In this document: positions 22,490 through 33,735 of the stretch, in pieces
Layout: every line of letters starts with the position of its first letter
Numbering within the stretch: the first letter of the stretch is position 1
Notes under the pieces: model-generated
What the model was told of the DNA's origin: nothing
Databases searched by the model: none
The model's input: only the letters and a program-made list of their open reading frames with translations
Assembly (NCBI GenBank): GCA_019426215.1
Contig: CM033400.1
Span: forward strand, 18,708,568 to 18,772,567
DNA length: 64,000 bases
DNA from: Buddleja alternifolia
Lineage: Eukaryota; Streptophyta; Magnoliopsida; Lamiales; Scrophulariaceae
Direction of reading: 5' to 3'
Position numbers and translations under genes: made by a program

Positions 22490-23509
22490 TCAGATGTTTG
22501 AATATGTAGTTTTGGACTCTGCTAACATTGTCCTAGCAGCTTCCTTGAGCATTCTATTCTGGCGCTCAGCAACACCATTCTGTTGGGGAGTTCTGGGAGC
22601 TGAATACTCAAGATGTATTCCATTCTCCACACAAAACTTCTCAACAACCTTGTTAGTAAACTCAGTACCGTGATTGCTTCTTATTCTTGCAACCTTAAGA
22701 TTTTTCAATGTTTGAAGTTGCTGAATAAGCGTTGTTAACTTGTCACATGTTTCATCTTTGGATGAAAGAAATTCCACCCAAGTAAATCGAGAGAAATCAT
22801 CCACTATCACCAAAGTATACTTTTTACCGCTCACACAAATTGTTTGAACGGGTCTAAACAAATCAATGCGAAGTAGTTCAAGTATTCTAGAGGTAGATAG
22901 ATGAGGTTTTCTCTTGAATGATGATTTGACTTGTTTGCCCATTTGACAAGCATCACAAAGGCGATCCTTATTAAATGATCCTTTTGGTAATCCCTCTACA
23001 AGATTCAGATTTATAAGCTGAGAGATTGTCTTAAAGTTGAGGTGATTCATTTTTCTATGCCATAACCAACCCATTTTAGATTCATTTTTAGCAACAAAAC
23101 ATGTTGGGTTGTTATCAAGTGTTGAACCCCAATCTACCAAATATACATTGTTTGTTATTTTACCTTTCAATTTAGTAGACTTAGTCTTAGCGTCATTTAT
23201 ATAGCAACAGTCACTTGAGAATATGACTTCAAAGCCTTTATCACAAAATTAATTTATGCTTAATAAATTGTGCTTTAGACCCTCAACATAATAAACATCA
23301 CTTATCATGATGTTCCCCCTATGCACAGTACCTATACCTTTGGTTTTACCTTTGGAGTTGTCACCAAATACAACTTGAGGACCATTGGCAGCTCGATAGT
23401 TGATCAAAAGATCCTTGGAACCAGTCATGTGCCTTGATGATCCGCTATCGAAGTACCCGCTATCAAAGTACCAAATAGATATATCGGCTTTAGCTCTAGG
23501 TACCTGCAA
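22490..23509 (-). pseudogene. Sirevirus-like copia protease and integrase, truncated
   Basis: On the minus strand the protease segment (23509-23249) has 'WYFDSGSSRHMTG', the aspartic protease active-site motif in its copia form. After a stop-containing gap the second frame (23170-22490) has the GAG-pre-integrase zinc motif (WHRKMNHLN...CDACQMGK) and the integrase core. The second catalytic Asp, normally in 'RSDHGTEF', is Asn here, while the Glu in 'PQQNGVAERQNR' is kept. The frame ends shortly after 'LAESK' in unrelated sequence, so the integrase C-terminus, RT and RNase H are missing. Confidence 0.85.
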
Positions 23510-23604
23510 TCAAAAGGGAAGTTCTATTTCTATTTAGGTACCCATTGTTGCTTGGTTCCTTCAACATTAGTAGCATTGTTAGTTTGAATTAGAACTTTAG
23601 GAAC

Positions 23605-24636
23605 CTATATTTGCCTAGTCTTCATTGTAGGAATACTGGCCTTCTTGGGTTTCACATTGTGTTGTGTGTGCTGTTTGGGTGTATAGTAATATCCTCGATT
23701 ATAATAGTAATCATAATCATAGTCATAGTCATAATCATCATAGTAGCGATAATATAATCTAGACCGTTGTGGATATTGATGCTGGTATTTCCTTGGCGCT
23801 GGCTTAGGGTGCACTTTTGATGCTGGACGCTTAGCGCTTGATTCACAGTGGGCAGGTTTATCCTTAGCCTTTTGAACGTTTGAACGAACCCGTCTTTTTG
23901 AATCATTTGCTTTCGCCTTTCCTTTGCCTGAGTCAGCTTTGACTTTCTCATTTAGCCTCGTACCATTGTCGCTTGGTTTCTTTAGCGTTTATCTTTGTGA
24001 ACCTTCTTTAACAAAGAAAACACCCTTTCCTTTGTTGTTTGCCGTAACTTTAGATTTGTTTGGTTGTTTACCAAATTTATTGCATCTTAAACCGGTCTTT
24101 TCACCAAATAATCTTGTTACGTCAGTCACATTGTCTAGCTTTCTTGACGCTCTAGACAATGATGAGACGAGCTGTTCTGATTTAGCAAGTCTAGCAATCA
24201 GCTCAGCTTCTCCCTTGACTATCATATCAAGATCACTTTTCAACTGCATTATTTCACTTTCAAGCGATTGGTTTTTCTCAATGCACTGTTGCTGAACTTG
24301 CAACTCTGCTTTGAGCGTCACTTTATCACTTTTGAGCGATGAAATAATAGCGAGGTCATTTTGATATATTTTGGCGGCATCTTAACAATCATTATAATAT
24401 TCTTTGACTTTGTCAAGCAATTCTACATAAGAAAGAGGAAGAGATAATTCAGTGTTTACCTGAGGAGACGCTTCATCATCTCTGGCCAATAGACAAATAG
24501 GCACTGAGTCATCAACTGGCTCATCATCATCACTAATTTCTTCTGAAGACTCCAAGTCTTCAGGTGCGGATGCTTGTTCTGATTCCACTAGCAAACCTTG
24601 TTGACGAAGGTTGCTCCTGAATTGGTTTCTATCCAA
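23605..24636 (-). pseudogene. Sirevirus-like gag-pol linker with coiled coil
   Basis: Three broken minus-strand frames lie between the gag zinc knuckle and the protease. One (24321-23989) is rich in heptad-like leucine and charged residues with 'LEIMQLKSDLDMIVKGEAELIARLAK'-type spacing, consistent with a coiled coil. Another (24636-24382) is acidic. A third (23814-23605) holds a tandem Tyr/Asp repeat encoded by an imperfect trinucleotide-like stretch at about 23696-23745. Long, variable linkers of this kind occur in Sirevirus/Maximus copia elements. Stops and frameshifts make it non-functional. Confidence 0.65.
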
Positions 24637-24684
24637 GTAATCTTGCCTTGAAAGCTTAGATACGTTTGGATAAGGGCAGTTTAC

Positions 24685-25735
24685 CTAGTAGTGCCCTAGT
24701 TTCTTGCAATTATAATAAAGATTAGTTTTCATATTTTGTTCATTTGTTAACCTTGCAGTGTGTGGTTTTGAGATCACTGGCGCTGAGAGATTTTGAGCAG
24801 ACGCTTGGTACTGAACAGGTGCTTGGGATGTAGGAACAGAATACTGAGGCGCTTGAAACTGTTGATGCATTGGAGCAGGCGCTTGATATGAACTGTGTCC
24901 TTGATGCTTAGGACTAATTTCTTTCTTTTCATATCTCAGGAACTTTCTGAATCTATTTAGAAGTGCTAGTTCCTCATCCTCACTGATATCTGAACCTTTT
25001 CCCTTATTACCTGATTCACGCTTGATTGATGCTACGAGCGCTCCAGATTCAATTATCAGACTGCTCATAACATCACTGGCTGAATTTAACTCAAACTCAA
25101 ATGCCTTGAGTTCTGAAAAGGCGTCTTCTGGACTTAAAAGATCCAACATATTAGATTTTCTCATTGCGGTTGTCTTCATAAAAAATCTACTAGGTAGACC
25201 TCTAAAAATCTTAACCACCATTTCTCTGTTTTGCAAATCCATTCCCAATGATGTAAGTTCCATAACAAGAGCTGTGAATCTTATGTCCAATTGCTCTAGG
25301 GTCTCGTTAGGTAACATCTTAAAGCTGTTGAAGTTTTCTTTAGCAATGGAGAGCTTATTTTCCTTGATTTGAGCTAATCCACCACAAATTATGGCCAACT
25401 TATCCCAAATTTCTTTAGTGGTATTACATGATTTAACTTTGTTGAATAAGTTGTCGTTATCACGAATAGCCGTATACAAAGCATTTCGATCGACATTGTC
25501 CAAATGCTCTTCGACGCTCATAAGTGGACCACTCTTGTTTAGGCTTCTCAACATAGCCATCTGGAGTTTCTTCTGTGGCTCCAAGTGCTCTGGTAATAAC
25601 CTTCAGAATTTGTATTAGTCCATCTGAAATAATATCACACATTTCGTCATCACACGAACATAGATATGTAAAAGCTTTGACCTTCCATGAGTCATAGTTT
25701 GACTCGGTCAACTTAGGAACTTTAGAAAATGCCAT
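24685..25735 (-). pseudogene. Sirevirus-like copia gag, frameshifted
   Basis: The start codon is at 25735-25733 on the minus strand, 102 bp after the primer-binding site. The first part shows 'LTESNYDSWKVKAFTYL', the copia gag opening, and a frame change near 25500-25560 leads into the long second frame with 'EIWDKLAIICGG', 'ETLEQLDIRFTALVMEL' and 'KIFRGLPSRF', the conserved gag core. It ends at a partial zinc knuckle 'YYNCKKLGHY' before a stop. Gag would form the particle and bind RNA; this copy is broken. Confidence 0.85.
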
Positions 25736-25835
25736 GAAAAACAAAATTAAAAGCAACTAAATTTTGAAAAGAGATCTAAACAAGCTGTTAAGCTTGGAAA
25801 TTTTTATTTTTTTAAAAAAAATTCAACTTTAACCG

Positions 25836-25847
25836 CTCTGATACCAC
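25836..25847 (-). promoter_or_regulatory. Primer-binding site, initiator tRNA-Met
   Basis: On the minus strand this reads AGTGGTATCAGAGC at the LTR edge, complementary to initiator methionine tRNA. It sets the orientation of the element as minus and places the 5' LTR at higher coordinates. The exact edges are good to about two bases. Confidence 0.85.
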
Positions 25848-25848
25848 T

Positions 25849-27369
25849 TGTTGGTCCCAAGTGGCATACGAAAGGGTCTGAAAGGGGGGGGGGGTTGAAT
25901 AGACCCTGAAGTCTTTTTTGACTTCAAAAAGATTTGTATAAAAACATTTTGGACCCTTGAAATGTAGACGCTCGACAAAGCGTTTACTTGAAATATAGAT
26001 GCTTCGGCTGAGCGTCTAATGAAGACTGTTTTTAGAAAGTTAACTTAGGTTTTAGGATTTGAATACTACAACCAAATAGGTTTAAGCGCTCACTTCTTTA
26101 ATCAGTGTTAGCACAGCGTAATGATTTTGGAGTCTTCCTTTTTGAAAGCTTTAGCGTCACAGAAAGTGTTTTAGTTGCTTAGCGTTCATTGAGTTATACT
26201 TAACAGATTTATACAAAGATATAATAATATGTAAAATGACTGTAAAGTAAAGAACACAATGTTTGTAAGGTTCGTTGGGTGGTGTAATTCCAACTACGTC
26301 CTTCTTCTCCTTGAACACTCGGAGGAAATCCACTAAGATAGTTCTCAAAGAATCACACAGAAACTTCTACAAATTAGGGAGAGATGGATGTTGATGACTT
26401 GAGCTCCTTGATCACACAGATTCTTGCTCCAAATCACTTCTATCCCCTTGCTTCTTTCACCCAGAAATAATGCAAGTATCCAACTTCGACTTCACACAGA
26501 TCGCGAGGATTGGATGGGGTTTTTCTAAATGATTTGTTTGATTTTGATAAAGTTCAAACAACTGGGAATATCTGAATAATAGTATAGGTTTCTCCGAAAA
26601 GAATGTTTGAGATATTTGGTTGACTGTCTCAGGAATTGAAAAAAAGCAAGGAGAATGTTTGCTTGAATATTCTGGCTTTTCTGAGATTTTAAGGAATGAG
26701 ACTTCAATGCAACAACAATTTGGCTTAGAGTGGATCGATCTTTGGCTTGTTGTTGAAGTCTTATTTATAGGCATTCTTGGAAAAAGTGTCCGTTTGACAC
26801 ATGCACAGGCGCGTGTCTCTCACTTCCGCGAGTGAACCACTTTTGTCCTTTTTCCTGAAAATCTGCTGCACAAAAGTTGGTGTTGCAGTCTGTGAATAGT
26901 TGACAGTCCAATAGGGTGGCTTCTCCGTACATCTGAAAGTGCTTATCACATTGAATGCTCTTATCAGCATTTAATGCATTTGAATTAAATGTCCGTTGGT
27001 ACTTAATGCACTCAGAATAATTGCATTAAACTCTTCTTGGACTCGAAAATAAATTCAGGTGAAATCCATCATTGATAGACGCTTATTCATTCTTGAATTA
27101 CTTCTGTCCTATAAGATGACGCTTCATATAGCTGGTCATTGAGATGCTTGGAAACTTCATCTTCATTCAGATTTCAGGCGCTTGAGTCTTCAAACTTTAC
27201 TACTGATAAGCTCACTCAGAATTCATCAGACGCTCAGCCTAAGACTACTTAACATATCAATCTAGAATATAAAAAAAACGAAGCCTATAAAGCCTATTAC
27301 AAATCTAACGCTTCAAAGCTTATACATGATTTCTACAAAAATCAAACTTACATATTTTGGTGTCTAACA
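25849..27369 (-). mobile_element. Sirevirus-like copia 5' LTR (about 1.5 kb)
   Basis: On the minus strand it starts TGTTAGACACCAAAATATG and ends TTGGGACCAACA next to the primer site. A C-run on that strand (G-run at 25884-25894 on the plus strand) followed by a CTTTCAGACCC phrase near the end is characteristic of Sirevirus/Maximus LTRs. A TATA-like CTATAAATAA lies at 26761-26770. The matching 3' LTR is absent. The element sits inside the Tat-type gypsy element whose sequence resumes at 27370. A related LTR piece lies at 2958-4215. Confidence 0.85.
26761..26770 (-). promoter_or_regulatory. TATA box of the Sirevirus-like LTR
   Basis: CTATAAATAA on the minus strand is the single counterpart of the duplicated TATA region at 3531-3658. 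It lies about 600 bp into the LTR in the direction of transcription. Confidence 0.6.
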
Positions 27370-28030
27370 TAAATTCCTAATTGTCATCATCAAAACATCT
27401 AACATGAAATTCCTAACAGAATCATTCCTATATAATTCTTGTCCATCATAAAAATAATGGTGAGCCATTAATTTTAATCTATTCGGGAATCCTCCCTTGG
27501 ATGGATTCTTTAAATAATTGATAATCTTGAGGCGCCAGTCCTCTTTTTCTCTTAAAATATCGATTTTATTAACATGTAGTATGCTTTGTTCGAAGGGTAG
27601 CAGAACCCTCGATTTGAGCATCTCGGGGTCGATCTTATATCCTGATGCTAGTTGAGCTAAGTCGTGAGATATTTGATTTTTCTCTCTAGGTACATGAGAA
27701 ATCTTCACTTTTTCGAAATGTGTTGAGTAATTCGTGTACTCGAGCATATGAAATTACTGCTAACGGGCTTACACATTTGAATATTCCCCTTACTTGATTT
27801 ATAATCAATTGGGAATCTCCTTTTAACTCGATATCTTTAGCATCTATATCACGTAATGTTTCCAATCCTAAAATAAGAGCTTCATATTCTGCCCTATTAT
27901 TAGTTCAATCACCTTTGATTTTCGCATACATTTTGGTGATTAATTTGGTTGGGGATATAATATATATCCCAATTCTTGCACTGTCTCGAGTACTTGACCC
28001 GTCGAAATATAGTATCCAAGGAGTCGTACT
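27364..28030 (-). pseudogene. Tat/Ogre gypsy archaeal-type RNase H, with spacer, broken
   Basis: Between the RT-linked RNase H and the truncated 3' end, the minus strand encodes, with interrupting stops, 'YFDGSS', 'NNRAEYEALILGLE', 'GDSQLIINQ' and, in the open part (27747-27364), 'HVPREKNQISHDLAQLAS'. These are motifs of the second, archaeal-type RNase H that marks the Tat/Ogre lineage. The frame continues into a spacer ending in 'GQELYRND', which normally precedes the integrase zinc finger. The integrase is missing because the Sirevirus-like LTR starts at 27369. Confidence 0.8.
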
Positions 28031-28043
28031 AATGACACCAATT

Positions 28044-28610
28044 TCAATTTTTACTATCTTCATTCGAAGGATGATTAGCTAAAAAGTCAGCCAATGCTTG
28101 ACCTTTTACGACCTTTTGAGGCACGTAAAACAAATCAAATTGTAGCAAACTTAAACTCCATTTACTTAATCGGCCCTTGACTAAAGGCTGATTAATCATG
28201 AATTTGATAACATCGGTTGATGATACTACCTCAATAAAGTATGCAGAAAAATAATGTCTCAATTTCACAGATGCAAAATATAAGCTAAGACACCATTTTT
28301 CGATTGAGGTATACCTTTTCTCGGCATCATTTAACAGTCTGCTTAAATAGAACACAGCCTGTTCGTAGCCTCTATCATTTTCCTGTACTAATAGACAGCC
28401 TATCAAAGATCCGGCTGCAGATATGTACAACCTTAACTTTTTTCCTTTTCGAGGAGGAATTAAAACTAGATGTCGGGTTAGGTATTTTTTAATGGTTTCG
28501 AAAGCTTCTTCCTGTTTGTCTCCCCATACAAACTCATCTTCATCTTTTAGTCGTAATAATAGTGAGAAAGCCTCGGTCTTTCCAGCCAAATTAACTATAA
28601 ATCTCCTCAA
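28044..28610 (-). pseudogene. Tat/Ogre gypsy RT-linked RNase H
   Basis: This 188-codon minus-strand frame follows directly from the RT frame after a break at 28611-28619. It has 'FVWGDKQEEAFETIKKYL', 'LRLYISAAGSLIGCLLVQE' and 'VFYLSRLLNDAEKRYTSIEK', which are gypsy RT-connection and RNase H motifs. The usual catalytic Asp of the 'YIDAS' position appears as Ser ('YISAAG'), which is also common in the degenerate first RNase H of Tat elements. Together with the second RNase H downstream it gives the dual RNase H layout. Confidence 0.85.
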
Positions 28611-28619
28611 GAAATTAAC

Positions 28620-29477
28620 TTACCCTAGAAAACGTTGTAATTCCTTTTTATTTCCAGGAGGTTTCGCCTCCAAAATAGCTTTAGCTATGCTTTGATCTAC
28701 TTCGATACCTCGATTATGGATTAAGAACCCTAAGAAGTTTCCAGCTTCTACACTGAAAGCACATTTCAAAAGATTCATTTTTAAATTAAAATGCCTCATT
28801 CGTTGGAAGGCTTCAACTGAGTACTGCATAAGCTCTTCATGTGTTTGCGCTTTAACTACAATATCATCGATGTATATTTCTAAAGATTTTCCAATAAGAT
28901 CATGGAAAATGTAATTCATGGTTCTCTGATATGTTGCTCCAGCATTCTTTAAACCAAAAGGCATAACTATCCATTCGAAGGTTCCTATGGACCCTGGACA
29001 TCTAAATGCTGTCTTATTTCTATTGACTTCGAAGATTTTTAATTGGTAATATTCTGAATAGTCATCCATGAATGACGCTACCTTATATCTAGCAGCTGCA
29101 TCGATCAAAACGTCTGCCATTGGCATCGGGTATTCATCTTTTGGTGTAGCTTTGTTTAAGTCTCTAAAGTCGATGCACATTCGTACTTTGCCATTCTTTT
29201 TAACTACCGGAACTATGTTTGCCAACCATTCCACATATCTAGTTGGTCTAATGAATTTAGCTTCGACTAGATTTTCAATCTCTTCCTTGATCGCGCCCAT
29301 CAAATCAGGTGACAATTGACGAGGCGCTTGTATTATTAGCTTGAAGCTAGGTTTAATAGGTAGTTCATGTCGAGCTATACTCGTATCGATCCCCGGCATT
29401 TCATGATGCGCCCAAGCAAAACAATCTTTAAATTGATGTAGAATTTCAATTAACTCATTCTTTTCTTTCAGTTTCAT
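28620..29477 (-). pseudogene. Tat/Ogre gypsy reverse transcriptase
   Basis: The 285-codon minus-strand frame has 'FAWAHHEMPGID', 'WLANIVPVVKKNGKVRMCIDFRDLN', 'MPFGLKNAGATYQR' and the catalytic 'YIDDIVV', all in the Tat/Ogre form. Two normally invariant glycines in the 'FMDGYSGYNQI' block are Asp and Glu ('MDDYSEYYQL'), each explicable by a single G-to-A change. The adjoining frames for RNase H (28610) and the linker (29481-29771) are separated from it by only a few bases, so the polyprotein was continuous and then broke. Confidence 0.9.
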
Positions 29478-29480
29478 TTT

Positions 29481-31173
29481 TTAGCTTATATATGTCATCC
29501 TTGGGTTTTCTATTGTCCCAAGATTAATTTCTTCTAAAGGATCTTGGATATCCTTTCGAACATCTTCATCAAGTTCCATTATCCCTTTTTCAACTATTTC
29601 ATCCAAACAACTATTTCTATGTTCAAATTTATTAACTGTATTGTTATTCGAGTTCGAGTTGAATTGCTCGAAACAATCGTATCTGTAATCAGACAATTTT
29701 GTATTTGTTATTTCGATAAATAATCTCTTAAATAAAACGTCAAGTACATTATCTTGTCTTTCGTTGTCCATAGCAAGAACTAAAAATAAAAGATTACAAT
29801 TGCCCTAAGTCAATCCGGGCTAAACTTTCTTCCACTTCGATTGTAGACTTTTCCTCTGTCCCTGATCCTTTGACATCAGCTTCTCCGCCTTTATCTCGCG
29901 CTCTTTCGATGGTCGGGATTTTCGAATCTGGGTTGTCCTTTACTTCAAGTTTTTCGGCGAGGTACCTAGCATGTACAATGTGAGTATCGATAAAATACGA
30001 ATTATTTTCAGCTTTAATGATTTCAAATTTATGACCATTCCAACAGACTAAAATTTGATGTAATGTTGACGGGATACAGTAATTCTGATGTATCCCATCT
30101 CTTCCCAATAACGCATTAAACGAGGATGAATTCGTATTCACCAAAAAAAATGCGGAATAGGAGCTTTGAGTTCCGACTTTAATTCGAAAAGGCAAGACTC
30201 TAGATACACTGGTTGCTTGCCATGAAAAACCATATACTGCTACATCAGTAGTTATTAAATCTTTCGAATTCTTTCCTAACTTTGCTAATGTTTTTTTGGG
30301 TAAAATGTTAACAGTAGCACCATTGTCTACTAACACTTTATTAACTTCGACACCTTCGATTTCGACTCTTATAAACAAAGGCTCCATGTGATTATTGTCA
30401 ACCTTTTCTTTTGAAAATAAAAGATTAGCCAAACTTTCATTTTCCTTTTTAGTTTTTAGAAATTCATGGTTGGGAATTTCAGTATCAAAAAGATTACCTG
30501 TTTCGCCCACAGTCATCATTTCGAGAGATTTTTCCTCCTCATCCGTTTCTTCTTCCCTTACAGCAAATGTTGCTGGTAGCACCGTCACCATGCTTATATC
30601 TCCACCCCCTTCTAACTGTAAAGCCCTCTTTAGGGAAGCTTCCTTTGCCTTTATATCGGCCTTGCTTACCGATTCTTCATAAGGCGAATCTCCTAATAGG
30701 ATGTATAGGCCATCCTCTGACTCGAAATCATCCAAATTCTCGTTGTCCTCAATCATGACATTCTTTCCTTTCACACTCACCTCCTTCATATGGTCACTTA
30801 ACTTGTCCATCTTCCTCGCGTGTTCGTCATCTTGTGCTGACCCCCTTTCTATTTTTGATTTCAAAATCCCTTTGCTCAATGCCTCTTGTTTGATTCGAAG
30901 GTTGGCGATTACGGCTTCCTGCTGCATTTCCATGGCTACTGCTGCTCGAGAATATGCGACATGTTGTGCGATAGCCTTTGGGTGGCTCTCTTTCTTTCTC
31001 TGGCCATTGTATTCACCCAAACGAGTGAAGGGTGAATCTCTATCGGCTGGTGCAAACCATCCATATCCTCTTCCTCCCCTTGCTCGAAAATGCGTAAGGC
31101 ATCTGACTATTATGCTCAAATCTCTGCCTCTTGTTCCACTCTCTCTGCTATGCCGAAATCCAATCAGGGTCAT
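29481..31173 (-). pseudogene. Tat/Ogre gypsy protease region
   Basis: The main frame (31173-29794) holds 'VLVDNGATVNILP', the aspartic protease motif in the Tat form, followed by 'ALLGRDGIHQNYCIPSTLHQ', which is characteristic of this lineage (family form LLGRxWIHxxxxVPSTLHQ). The Trp of that motif is changed to Gly. Upstream parts are charged and low-complexity, with runs of Glu and Lys. A second short frame (29771-29481) links protease to RT. Plus-strand frames over the same DNA are antisense shadows. Confidence 0.85.
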
Positions 31174-31191
31174 TTGGGAGCACCTGTAGCC

Positions 31192-33172
31192 TTACCAACT
31201 CATAGTGAAGAGTATCAGCACACTGGCTACACAGCACTTTTGCATCGTCTTCAGGTTATTTACTAATCTCCCTGGGGTTTGGTAAATAACCTCCCGTACT
31301 GGAGTTTCGAGCATCTCTTTATATGATTTCTCTTCATTCTTATGGGCTGGCATGGACGATTCGATTTTTGGCTCTTTCTCCTTTGGCTTCCCATCTTGGT
31401 CAAATTCCAGAATTCTCTTGTCAATCCTCGAAAGAAGTATCACACCCCTTTCATATTATTTTGCCACAAAACATCTGAAAATCTAGCATTGGTCAGTAGT
31501 ATGCATGGTGTTCATATGCCACCTACACATACCCTCGAGCCCCCCATCGTTTACCTTTGGGAACGTCAAAACCCCTTCATCTATGAGCCTGTTGAACAGT
31601 CGGTTTGCCAACTTGGCTTCTTTAGGAACCTGAGAATCAGAACACTCAGAGCTGTTAAATTCCACAACATTTATATCAAGACTTAAAACTGGAAAAGGAT
31701 CTTCATCTATATTCTTTTTTTGAGTATCAGGGAAGATAATCTCTTTCGAATCTATTTTCTCTTGTATTAAATTTCGAAACTTAGTACATTCATTAGTTTC
31801 ATGAGAAAAGGCATTATGCCATTTACAGTATGGTTTGCCTTTGATTTCGGATTTTAAGGGGTTTCGATGTTTTCCTTTAAATCTAAGTTTTTTATTAGCC
31901 AGTAACCAGTCGAAAATATGTTTCGTTTTCTATACATCGAAAGTGTACTTCTTTTCTTTTTTCGATTGTAAAGAGCCGATGGCTACACACTCTTTCTTTT
32001 CAAGAGCTCCACATTGGAATGAAGCCCCTTTATAAATTCTGCTAAATCAATTTCATAGGCATCTTCAAAGGCCCATGGAATTCCGACTTCAAAAGTGCTA
32101 AAGCCTTGATGTTTTCTTTGACTTTCTTCTTTTAGCATGTTTTCGTATCTTATGGTGCTTTCTGCTAGGCTCCTAAAATCAGAAAATACCATCCCATTGA
32201 ATTTTACCCTATACTCGAAAGACATATTTTGTTGGGCTAACTGGACGAATTCAGATTCAGGGAATATTTAAATGACATTTAACTCTAGCCTTTTTAAATC
32301 GTGCTAGGAACTCTTCTATCGATTCTCCTGTATTTTTCTTGATTTTCCCAGGTCACTCATTGATATGCCCGGATCGATTCGAGCAAATGGTTCTGAAACT
32401 GAAATTGCATTTCGTCCCAAGTGTGTATCGAATTAGGTGCTAAATTTGTATACCAATTAAAGGCTGACCCGATTAAGGAACTAGGGAATAGTCTTAACTT
32501 AAGGTAGTCTTGGTCGGCCGCCTCTTGACATTAGCATGTAAATCGGGATAAGTGTTCTAAGGCCGACATGTGGTCGTCTCCTGAGAATAATGTAAAATTA
32601 GGAATTTTCTAAGTTCTCGGGAAAGGAAAATTTTGATCTACCCAATCAAGACAAGGTTTTCCCGGGATTATCCGATTGTTTTTTCGAAACCCAGGTCGGT
32701 ATATCCTTTTGATTGCTAATTCTACTTGATTTTGGAAAGGATCTGGGACCTGTGGTCCTATATTTCCTCCCAGATAGTTGTTGGGCATGTATTGCCCCCC
32801 AGCACAGGAACACTGAAAGTTATTTGCGGTGAAAGGGAAACTTTGATTTGCCTGAAATCTCGGCAGGCTTTGATTTTCTATGTTGTAAGGGACACTCGAA
32901 GTCCCTGTACAGTGTACACCTTGAGGGTGGTTTTGCCCCCCAGTATAAAATCCTTGGGCAAAACTAACATTTGGTTCTAAACTTCCGATGTTAACATTCG
33001 GAGGATTACCAATGGGCACTTGTCCTTGACCATTCGGCGGCATAGGAACATTTTGCCTCATAGACTGGGAGTTAAATGGATTCACGTTTGTATTTTGGAA
33101 TTTAAAGATGTAGGATGTGGAGATTGGTTAGTATTCGTTTGGTTCATTCCCGGTTGGCCCCCAGGATTTTGT
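31192..33172 (-). pseudogene. Tat/Ogre gypsy gag region, multiply broken
   Basis: Minus-strand frames include an N-terminal Pro/Gln/Asn/Gly-rich segment (33172-32609), a capsid-like part (32225-31983) with 'YEIDLAEFIKGL', and two copies of a CxWHxxxxHxxxxC-like knuckle (in 31665-31483 'CRWHMNTMHTTDQC', and near 31830-31780 a 'CKWHNAFSHETNEC'). Such knuckles are usual for gag of this lineage. Several frameshifts and stops separate the pieces. The 5' LTR and primer site are missing because the sequence enters a perfect palindrome at 33173. Confidence 0.75.
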
Positions 33173-33250
33173 TGGTTTACAAAACTCTATTCTTCGAGGG
33201 GTATAGGATTCGAATCCTATACCCCTCGAAGAATAGAGTTTTGTAAACCA
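33173..33250. repeat. Perfect 78-bp palindrome at an element junction
   Basis: Arms of 39 bp (33173-33211 and 33212-33250) are exact reverse complements with no spacer, centred on GGATTCGAATCC. The left arm continues the minus-strand gypsy gag leftwards; the right arm leads into a plus-strand copia integrase. Such an arrangement fits a fold-back repair event or template switch, or an assembly artefact. Confidence 0.95.
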
Positions 33251-33735
33251 GTCAAACTACCGTTTCCCTCCGTGGAAAGGAACTCCGCACCTCTAGAACT
33301 TATTCACAGTGATATCTGTGATTTAAAGTTTGTGCAAACTAGAGGTGAAAAAAAGTATTTCATTACATTCATAGATGATTGCACAAAGTATTGTTATGTG
33401 TATTTACTTAAAAGTAAAGACGAAGCGCTTGGAGCATTTACACATTACAAAACTGAAGTTGAGAATCAACTTGGGAAAAGAATAAAAGCTATCCGAAGTG
33501 ATAGAGGTGGAGAATACGGAGCGCTTTTTGATAAATTCTGTACCAACTCTGGAATTATTCATCAAACGACGGCACCATATTCACCTCAATCAAATGGTGT
33601 TGCTGAACGCAAAAATCGCACTCTCAAAGAAATGATGAATGCGATGTTGATAAATTCTGGATTACCTCAGAATTTGTGGGGGGGGGGGGGGGGCAATCCT
33701 CTCCGCCAATTATATACTTAATAAAATTCCCCACA
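33251..33735 (+). pseudogene. Copia integrase, 5'-truncated
   Basis: The plus-strand frame opens in the GAG-pre-integrase tail and shows '[12 protein letters not shown]' (first catalytic Asp), '[18 protein letters not shown]', '[10 protein letters not shown]' (second Asp) and '[21 protein letters not shown]' (catalytic Glu). The reading is disrupted by a 16-base G run at 33678-33693 where the family has a short Trp-Gly-Glu coding stretch. Protease, gag and the 5' LTR are missing because the element starts at the palindrome. Confidence 0.9.

Noticed and set aside
30395..31189. Plus-strand genes opposite the gypsy protease region
   Set aside because: They are antisense shadows of the minus-strand polyprotein, which has clear protease motifs.
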